Assembly (NCBI RefSeq): GCF_010667615.1
Contig: NZ_VYSG01000001.1
Span: 1,045,649 to 1,109,648 of the forward strand
Length of the DNA stretch: 64,000 nt
Direction: 5' to 3'
Origin: Bifidobacterium choloepi
GTDB lineage: Bacteria > Actinomycetota > Actinomycetes > Actinomycetales > Bifidobacteriaceae
Below, piece by piece: positions 26,641-32,861 of the stretch. The notes under the pieces were generated by a model, which was not told the origin of the DNA, ran no database searches, and saw only the letters and a list, made by a program, of their open reading frames with translations. The position numbers and the translations under genes were made by a program. Every line of letters begins with the position of its first letter. Within the stretch, counting starts at the first letter, position 1.

Positions 26641-28269
26641 TCACTTGCCGACGCCGGCGTCGCTGACGCTGGCGATCCGGCCGAGCGCGGCGCGGGCCCT
26701 GAGCATGGCCGTGTACGTGCAGTAGATGTGCTTCGGGACGCCGGGGTTCGACTTGACGAACATGACGACGTCGTCCTCGAGTTCGGTGCCGGCGCGGGCG
26801 ACGGCGACCTGGTCGTATTCGAGGCGCAGCTTCATGTCGTACGCCCTGACGCCGGACACGGCGGCGACGCCGGTGTCCCTGAGCGACGTGAAGTCGACGT
26901 CCCACAGCCAGCTCATGTCGCGGCCGTCGGCGTACTCGTCGTTGATGCAGATCATCGTCTCGGCGCCGTCCGGCGGGAACGACGCGAGCGACAGCCGGAA
27001 GCCCATCGGGTTCTTGACGAGCAGCAGCTCGACCGGCGTGCCGTCGACGTCGATCGTCTCGCCGCGACCAAACGCCGGCGTCACCGTCGACAATGCCTTG
27101 AGTTCATCGGCGACAGTGGCCTTCGCGAGCTTGCGGGCGCGCTCGATGAACGCGGCGACGCGACGCCGCGGCAGGCGGCCGGACGCCTTGCGCACGACGG
27201 CGGCATCGTAGACATCGTGCTGCACGGCGCGCACGACGGTCAGCGCGGCGGCCGCGTTGAACAGGTTGTAGACGCCCTCGAGCCTGACGGCCGTCGTCTC
27301 GGTCTCGCCGTCGATGTCGAGCGTGACCCGGTGGTCGCCGACGTCGAGCAGCGTCACGTCCGCGGGCACCATGTCGACGGAGGAATCGTTCACGAGCTCG
27401 GGAGCCGAGCCGGCCTCTTCCGAGTTGGCGAGCACCGACGTCTCGCCGGCCGCGCGGTCGGCGGCGGCCGCCTGCGAGGCGACCGTCGTCGCCATCTCGT
27501 CGTCGGACGGGAAGAACGGCCGCAGCTTGTCCGACAGGCCGAACCACTTGACGTCGACGCCGTCGTGGACGTCGGCCTCGAGCGCGGCGATGCGCGGATC
27601 CTCGCGGTTGAGCACGACGGTGCCGGTCGTCGCGGCGGCGACATGGGCGAGCAGCCGGGCCGTGTTGTCGATCTCGCCGAAGCGGTCGAGCTGGTCGCGC
27701 ATGACGTTGAGCAGCAGCGCGTAGCGGGGCTTCGCCTGCTTCACGAAGTGGACGGCGTAGGCCTCGTCGAGCTCGAGGACGGCGATGTCGGCGTCGACGT
27801 GGCCGGCCAGCGAGCACTGTTCCAGGACAGACGAGACGACGCCGCGCGTGAAGTTCGAGCCGGTCGGGTTTGTGAACACCTTGAGGCCGAGTTCCTCGAG
27901 CATCGTCGCGACCATGCGCGTGGTCGTCGTCTTGCCGTTCGTGCCGGAGACGAGGACGACGCCGAGCGGCAGCCGGCCGAGCGTGCGGCGCAGGAATCCG
28001 GGGTCGATCCGCTCGACGACCTTGCCGGGGAACGCCGAGCCGCCGTGATGCGTCAGTCGCGAGGCGACGCGCACGGCCTTGCCGATCAGCGGCGTGGCGA
28101 ACATGTGCCAGGGGCGGCGGTTCAGGCGCGCCTCGAGCGCGGCGTCGGCCGCGCTGCCGGCGGCGGACTGGCCGGCGCCGGCGGCCGCGCCGTCACGCGA
28201 ACCGGCCGTGTTTCGCGGCTCGCCAGTGTCGCGGGAATCGTTCCCGGTCGTTTCCGAAGACTTTGCCAA
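26641..28269 (-). CDS. murT: Lipid II isoglutaminyl synthase, Mur ligase subunit MurT
   Basis: 542 residues from a TTG at 28269, 7 bp beyond dnaB. The first 50 residues are Ala/Gly/Ser filler, so an internal start such as MFATPLIGK (residue 56) remains possible. The Mur ligase ATP site is VSGTNGKTTTTRM, and the central domain continues NPTGSNFTRG. The C-terminal DUF1727 domain has MICINDEYADGRDMSWLWDV, including the Asp that serves the GatD channel. The Cys4 zinc ribbon of staphylococcal MurT is missing. Its place (about residues 250-300) is an Ala/Ser/Glu linker without cysteine. Works with GatD. Confidence 0.93.
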   Translation of the reverse strand: MAKSSETTGNDSRDTGEPRNTAGSRDGAAAGAGQSAAGSAADAALEARLNRRPWHMFATPLIGKAVRVASRLTHHGGSAFPGKVVERIDPGFLRRTLGRLPLGVVLVSGTNGKTTTTRMVATMLEELGLKVFTNPTGSNFTRGVVSSVLEQCSLAGHVDADIAVLELDEAYAVHFVKQAKPRYALLLNVMRDQLDRFGEIDNTARLLAHVAAATTGTVVLNREDPRIAALEADVHDGVDVKWFGLSDKLRPFFPSDDEMATTVASQAAAADRAAGETSVLANSEEAGSAPELVNDSSVDMVPADVTLLDVGDHRVTLDIDGETETTAVRLEGVYNLFNAAAALTVVRAVQHDVYDAAVVRKASGRLPRRRVAAFIERARKLAKATVADELKALSTVTPAFGRGETIDVDGTPVELLLVKNPMGFRLSLASFPPDGAETMICINDEYADGRDMSWLWDVDFTSLRDTGVAAVSGVRAYDMKLRLEYDQVAVARAGTELEDDVVMFVKSNPGVPKHIYCTYTAMLRARAALGRIASVSDAGVGK

Positions 28270-28275
28270 CGTGAC

Positions 28276-29724
28276 TCACACTCCCTGCTGATAATCCTGC
28301 GGCATGTCCTTGAACTTCGAGTTCGCACCGAGGAAGGCGAGATGGAACGTGTCCGTCGGGCCGTTGCGGTGCTTGGCCATAATGATATCCGCCTCGCCGG
28401 GCCGGTCTTCCTTGTCGTAGAAATCCGGGCGGTGGACGAGGAAGACGACGTCGGCGTCCTGCTCGATCGAGCCCGACTCGCGCAGGTCGGACAGCTGCGG
28501 CTTCTTGTCGTTTCTCATTTCCGAATTGCGGTTGAGCTGGCTCAGCGCGACGACCGGCACCTCGAGCTCCTTGGCGAGCAGCTTGAGCGCGCGCGAGAAG
28601 CCGGAGACTTCCTTCTCGCGGCTTTCCTCCTGCTTGCCGGAGCTCATCAGCTGGAGGTAGTCGATGACGACGAGTTTCAAGTCGTTCGTCTGCTTGAGCC
28701 GGCGGCACTTCGCGCGGATTTCCATCAGCGACATGTTCGGCGAATCGTCGATGAACAGCGGCGCGTTCTCGAGCTTCGTGAAGAACTTGTTGAGCGTGTC
28801 CCAGCGCTCGATCGTGATGTCCTCGGCGTGGCGCATGGCCGCGAGCGGAATGTTCGTCTCGGCCGAGATGATGCGCTGCGCGAGCTCGACCTTGCTCATC
28901 TCGAGGCTGAAGACGACCGACGTCATGCCGTGATGGAGCGCGGCGGCGCGCGCGAAGTCGATGCCGAGCGTCGACTTGCCCATCGCCGGGCGTCCGGCGA
29001 CGACGATCATCTGGCCCGGCTGCAGGCCCTGCGTCACCTCGTCGATGTCGCGGAAGCCGGTCGGCACGCCCTTCTGCAACTCGCCCTTCTGGATCTTGTC
29101 GATCTGCTCGAGCGCCTCCTCGACGACCGACTGGATCGGCGAGTAATCCTGGCGCACGCGGCCGGCGCCCATTTCATAGACTTCCGACTGCGCGAGGTTG
29201 ACGATGTCTTCGGCCTGCGCGCCCTCGGCGCTGTAGCCGAGCTGCGCGATCTTCGTGCCGGCGGCGATGACCTGCCGCAGGATGGCGCGCTGGTGGACGA
29301 TCTCGGCGTAGTAGGTCGCGTTGGCGGCCGTCGGGACCGACGACAGCAGGCTCTGCAGGTAATCGGTGCCGCCGACCTTCTCGAGGTTGCCCTCGTCGGC
29401 GAGCCGGTTCGCGACGAGGACGGCGTCGACCGGCTGCGACTTCGAGAACATGTCGATGATCGATTCGTAGATCGTCTGGTGCTTCGGCTGGTAGAAGTCG
29501 GAGACCTCGATCATCTGCGTCACTTCGCCGATTGCGTCCTTGCTCATCAGCATGCCGCCGAGCACCGCCATCTCGGCGTTGTCGTCGTGCGGCGGCACGC
29601 GGTCGAACAGCGTCGCGTTGTTCGCGGAACCGTCGCCGCGGCCGGCACGGGCGCCGGATCCGCCGGCGTACGCGCCGTCGTCGCGGGCATACGACGACCT
29701 GGGGGTAAAGGAGGAATCAGCCAT
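28276..29724 (-). CDS. dnaB: Replicative DNA helicase DnaB
   Basis: 482 residues from ATG 29724 (MADSSFTPRSSYARDD). The N-terminal DnaB domain starts RVPPHDDNAEMAVLGGMLMS after a 40-residue Gly/Ala-rich lead. The RecA-like motor has Walker A GRPAMGKSTLG (about 250), Walker B LVVIDYLQLM (about 358) and the arginine-finger region GSIEQDADVVFLVHRPDFYD. No intein. TATACT ends 7 nt before the ATG and there is no Shine-Dalgarno, so the mRNA may be leaderless. It heads dnaB-murT-gatD, with about 3 kb of repeat-rich DNA containing DnaA boxes upstream. Confidence 0.96.
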   Translation of the reverse strand: MADSSFTPRSSYARDDGAYAGGSGARAGRGDGSANNATLFDRVPPHDDNAEMAVLGGMLMSKDAIGEVTQMIEVSDFYQPKHQTIYESIIDMFSKSQPVDAVLVANRLADEGNLEKVGGTDYLQSLLSSVPTAANATYYAEIVHQRAILRQVIAAGTKIAQLGYSAEGAQAEDIVNLAQSEVYEMGAGRVRQDYSPIQSVVEEALEQIDKIQKGELQKGVPTGFRDIDEVTQGLQPGQMIVVAGRPAMGKSTLGIDFARAAALHHGMTSVVFSLEMSKVELAQRIISAETNIPLAAMRHAEDITIERWDTLNKFFTKLENAPLFIDDSPNMSLMEIRAKCRRLKQTNDLKLVVIDYLQLMSSGKQEESREKEVSGFSRALKLLAKELEVPVVALSQLNRNSEMRNDKKPQLSDLRESGSIEQDADVVFLVHRPDFYDKEDRPGEADIIMAKHRNGPTDTFHLAFLGANSKFKDMPQDYQQGV

Positions 29725-30187
29725 ACGTTCGAGTATAGCGATCAGCCTGCTGACCCGACAGTTCGCCGATGTGACAGTTGGGTGGACGGTTGGGTGGACG
29801 GTTGGGCGGATGAGCGGGCGGACGGTTGCGATGACGTTCGGCCACGATTTCTCCGCGGGAATCGTGCCCAATTGTCAATCCCAACTTACAACCGACAATC
29901 TGTCACGATTCTCCCGTCAAAATCATGACCGACCGTCATTCCCAACTCGGAACCGATGATCAGTCACGTTCCGCAAGCAGGAACCGTGACCAACTGTCAC
30001 CGCCGTCCCCGCCGTCACCACCGTCACCGCCGTCCCCCGTCGTCACCACCGTCGCGCCCGCACCATCACCACTGTCCCTACCATCATGCCCGCGCCGTCA
30101 CCACCGTTCCATCGTCACGTCCGCGCCGTCACCACCGTCCCATCGTCATGCCCGCGCCGTCAATTTCGTTCAGCGTTCTCCCGCTCC

Positions 30188-30305
30188 GCCTTATTGGCAG
30201 TATTTCGAACGATTCCTGCGGCAGAATCGTTCAGAATATTTCCGAGTCCCTCTCGAGGACCAATCCGTAACGTCAAACAGTCGTTTTTCGTTACTCAAAA
30301 TTCCG
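30188..30305. repeat. Hairpin repeat family, copy A
   Basis: Contains GAACGATTC (30204-30212) and GAATCGTTC (30221-30229) with an 8-nt loop, then ATATTTCCGA, a CCGTAACG block and TCGTTTTTCGTTACTC. Aligns end to end with copy C at 32027-32150 on the other side of the AbiEi-like gene. Confidence 0.75.
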
Positions 30306-30323
30306 TCATCGACGGGCGGAACG

Positions 30324-30445
30324 ATTCCGAACAAAAACCGGTTCCGTTCCGTTACATAAGTCCCGCCGACATGCACTCGGCAGAATTCCGAACAAAAACC
30401 GGTTCCGTTCCGTTACATAAGTCCCGCCGACATGTACCCGGCAGA
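30324..30445. repeat. Tandem pair of 61-bp repeats
   Basis: Units at 30324 and 30385 start ATTCCGAACAAAAACCGG and include GTTCCGTTCCGTTACATAAG. They differ at only two or three positions. Confidence 0.85.
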
Positions 30446-30530
30446 ATTCCGAACGATTCTCCCGCCAGAATCGTTCAATAATCTTCCATTCCAACGGCAC
30501 AGGACCATCCGTAACACCAGCCAGCCGCCT
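30437..30530. repeat. Hairpin repeat family, copy B
   Basis: GAACGATTCT (30451-30460) and AGAATCGTTC (30467-30476) with a CCCGCC loop, followed by the shared CCATCCGTAACACCAGCCAG block also found in copy C (AGTAACACCAACCAG). Confidence 0.75.
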
Positions 30531-30647
30531 GCCATGTCACAGCCCATCGTCAGCGTCGGTGGACGTCAATGGCGGCAGGGAACAGGCAGTCATTGTGGAA
30601 ACCGACGCATCCGCACACATCGATCCACGAAGTCGGCGTGGCGACGG

Positions 30648-30673
30648 GAATGATCCTAGCGTGAGGATCATTC
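30648..30673 (+). promoter_or_regulatory. Inverted repeat upstream of the AbiEi-like gene, possible operator
   Basis: Perfect 10-bp arms GAATGATCCT and AGGATCATTC separated by AGCGTG, ending 11 nt before the AAAGGAG box (30685-30691). AbiE-type antitoxins bind inverted repeats in their own promoter. Here that is inference. Confidence 0.5.
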
Positions 30674-30698
30674 GAAAAAGAGAGAAAGGAGCGCCAAG

Positions 30699-31763
30699 AT
30701 GGGTTGCGACGCACGCATCCAGCGGATGCTGGAAACGAGCCGGCGCGAGCGCCGACTGGCGTACACCGAGACGGAGGCGGACCGGATGGCCGTCAGCCGG
30801 CGCCTTGCCAGGGGCGAGCTGACGTCACCGTACCGCTCGCTGTTCACGTCGCCGGCGATTTGGTCGTCGCTGACGGTCACTGAACAGATCGAGTGGACCA
30901 CGCGCGCGATCGCACTGCGGCGGCCGGAAACCGTGTTCGCCGGCCCCACGGCCGTCGCGCTCCACCATCTCGAATACCAGTTCGATATTCAGCGGCCGGG
31001 CATCTTCACGCTGGTACCCGATCACGGCACGCCGCTCGCGCACCTGCACGACGCCGACGCCACGCCGTTCGGGCGCCGACAGGTGCGAATCGCCATTCCG
31101 AAGGAGCGATGGAGCGACGTGACCGTCACCGCGCGCGACGGACGCCACGCGACGACGGTGACGCGCACGCTCGTCGACGCCGCCGTCCTCGAGCCGTTCC
31201 CGAACGCGCTCGCGATCTGGGACTCGGCCGAACGGGCCGGCAAGCTCGATCGTTCCGCCGTTCTCCGCGAAGCACAGCAGGTTCGCGCGGCGATGCCGGC
31301 GGTCGAGCAGCTGCTCCGGTACGTCGACGGCAGGAGCATGAACGGCGGCGAGTCGTTCACCCGCGCCGTCATGATCGAGGAGGGGTTCCCGCCGCCAACG
31401 CTTCAGCGGCGGTTCCCGAACGCGAGCTGCACGCGCGGTTACCGCGACGTCGATTTCTGCTGGGAACTGCCGAACGGCGTCATCATCGTCGGCGAGCTCG
31501 ACGGCGCCGTCAAGCTCACCGACCCGACGATGACGCGCGGCCGGTCGACGGAGGAAATTTCCCACGACGTCGTCGAGCGGGAGCGGCAACTGTACGGCTG
31601 GGGAGTGACGACGATCTTCCGGCTGACGATGAAGGAAGTCTTCGAACGGCAGCCGATGATCGCGAAGATGCTCGCCGCCGGCGTTCCCCGGCTGTCGGCG
31701 CCGGTCGGCTCGCGGCTGCTGGTCGTCGACACCGAACTCGCCCTGCTGCGCAATGAGATGTGA
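30699..31763 (+). CDS. AbiEi-like N-domain fused to a PD-(D/E)xK nuclease-like domain
   Basis: 354 residues from ATG 30699 with AAAGGAG 7 nt upstream. The N-terminal half (basic helix 8-40, ARGELTSPYRSLFTSPAIW, then IALRRPETVFAGPTAVALHH) follows the pattern of AbiEi-type antitoxin proteins common in actinobacteria. The C-terminal part (about 215-345) looks like DUF559/VSR-type endonuclease folds: GESFTRAVMIEEGF, GYRDVDFCW, then GELDGAVK (candidate D...ExK). ERERQLYGWGVTTIFRLT matches the end of that fold. No partner toxin gene is adjacent. It stands alone between two sets of related repeats, so it may be mobile. Function is not established. Confidence 0.68.
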   Translation: MGCDARIQRMLETSRRERRLAYTETEADRMAVSRRLARGELTSPYRSLFTSPAIWSSLTVTEQIEWTTRAIALRRPETVFAGPTAVALHHLEYQFDIQRPGIFTLVPDHGTPLAHLHDADATPFGRRQVRIAIPKERWSDVTVTARDGRHATTVTRTLVDAAVLEPFPNALAIWDSAERAGKLDRSAVLREAQQVRAAMPAVEQLLRYVDGRSMNGGESFTRAVMIEEGFPPPTLQRRFPNASCTRGYRDVDFCWELPNGVIIVGELDGAVKLTDPTMTRGRSTEEISHDVVERERQLYGWGVTTIFRLTMKEVFERQPMIAKMLAAGVPRLSAPVGSRLLVVDTELALLRNEM

Positions 31764-32026
31764 CCGCGGGTGACGAGCGCAAGGCGCAGAGCGACGTGGG
31801 AGGACGAGCGACGAGACGAGAAGTCACAGGATGAAACGAGATGGCAGCTTACCGCTGTTTACCTCTGTCTCTCCTGCCCGATCTTGTTCCCGCGTACCCG
31901 ACGCCGGCTCCCGTCACCCGACCTCGTTCCCACGTACCCGACGCCGGCTCCCCGTCACCCGACATTGCCCCTACTCGGCACCACCCCGTCGTTACATAAA
32001 ACTGTTACATAAAACGCCGCCTCGTA

Positions 32027-32150
32027 CCGACAGCAATATTTTGAACGATTCTTCCCGAAGAATCGTTCAAAATATTTCCGATGCCGTCCCCTGGCTTCAT
32101 AAGTAACACCAACCAGTTGTTTTTCGTTCAAAAAAATTCCAGTCAGCCAC
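32027..32150. repeat. Hairpin repeat family, copy C
   Basis: Carries the strongest stem: 20-bp perfect arms 32035-32054 and 32057-32076 (AATATTTTGAACGATTCTTC) with only CC between. Then comes ATTTCCGATGCCGTCC, AGTAACACCAACCAG and TTTTTCGTTCAAAAAAATTC, matching copies A and B. Degenerate further copies follow at 32160-32265. Confidence 0.8.
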
Positions 32151-32282
32151 TGCGGCCCCGTCAATAACGCAGGAAGGCTGTTTTTCGTTCGAAATACTGC
32201 CGTCCTTTCAGCACGGGCTCATTCATAACGGCAACTGGCCGATTGTCGTTCGAAATATTGCCGAGTTACGGAAACGGTTTTA

Positions 32283-32374
32283 TCCATAACGATTGCGAAC
32301 AGGTCGTAGCCGGAGTTGAGCGAATCGACGCGACCGAGTTTTATCCATGTTGTGTCCATAACGATTGCGGACAG
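32283..32374. repeat. 20-bp direct repeats 72 bp apart
   Basis: TCCATAACGATTGCGAACAG (32283-32302) and TCCATAACGATTGCGGACAG (32355-32374), one mismatch. They lie about 100 bp left of the DnaA boxes in AT-leaning DNA. Confidence 0.8.
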
Positions 32375-32469
32375 ATCAGTGTTCATTTCTCGACACTTGA
32401 GAAACTGAAAGCGCAGCTTGTAACACCGTTTCTTCAAATCTGCAAATCGGGATGACGGGAACTGGAAGG

Positions 32470-32566
32470 TGTGGATAACCTTATCCCCCAGTTTTCCCCA
32501 TAGTTATCCCCGCATTGTGGATAAATGAGAAAGTTTTCCACGTCCTTATCCCCAGATTGTGGATAA
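32470..32566. promoter_or_regulatory. Cluster of DnaA boxes (origin-like)
   Basis: Three perfect boxes TGTGGATAA (32470-32478, 32516-32524, 32558-32566) in one orientation. Interleaved on the other strand are near-matches TTATCCCCC (32481), TTTTCCCCA (32492), TTATCCCCG (32504), TTTTCCACG (32534) and TTATCCCCA (32546). Eight sites in 97 bp is the density of a replication origin or a DnaA titration site. No dnaA, dnaN or rpmH gene is in the window, so the identity as oriC is open. Confidence 0.7.
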
Positions 32567-32861
32567 GTCGGTGTTTTTGGGGAATTCTCCATCCACATTC
32601 TCCACTCCGCGCGTGTTTAGACATGACTGTCGCATTTCCAAAATCGCACGGGGGTATCGGCGCCGACGGCCGCCGTTACCGGAAAGGCTGCCGCCGCGAC
32701 GACCGCCAGATCAGGAAGTTCACGGATCGCGGGCGTCAAGTCACCATGTCTCGCGGCCGACCAGCGACTCGCGGCCAACCAGCGCCTCGCAGACAACCAG
32801 CGCCTCGCAGCCAACCGGCAACTCGTGACCATCGGCGACTCGTGGCCATCGCGGTGACGAT

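Larger units (their letters stand above)
29725..30698. other. Repeat-rich gene-free region upstream of dnaB
   Basis: 974 bp. From left to right it holds a short GTGGACGGTTGG-type tandem repeat (29780-29830), Ser/Pro-like CCGTCACCA runs (29995-30150), hairpin repeat copies (30188-30305, 30437-30530), a 61-bp tandem repeat, and the AbiEi-like gene's inverted repeat. Small open frames here repeat the same peptide words because the DNA repeats. None has an RBS or codon bias. Confidence 0.7.
31764..32861. other. Repeat-rich, AT-leaning gene-free region with DnaA boxes
   Basis: 1.1 kb without a credible gene. It contains duplicated GTTACATAAA, hairpin repeat copy C and two degenerate copies (to about 32265), a 20-bp direct repeat (TCCATAACGATTGCGRACAG at 32283 and 32355), the DnaA-box cluster, and short CCAGCGCCTCGCAG-like repeats (32740-32850) just beyond the end of glnD. 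Confidence 0.7.

Noticed and set aside
30191..30500. Small minus-strand peptides with the words NEKRL and NRSKYC, similar to one at 31955-32164
   Set aside because: The similarity comes from the DNA hairpin repeats. The frames lack RBS and codon bias, and the period of the repeats is not kept in frame.
32219..32437. 72-codon minus-strand frame with AIVMDTTW and AIVMDKTV repeats
   Set aside because: It reflects the 20-bp direct repeats (32283, 32355). No start signal, and no similarity that I recognise.
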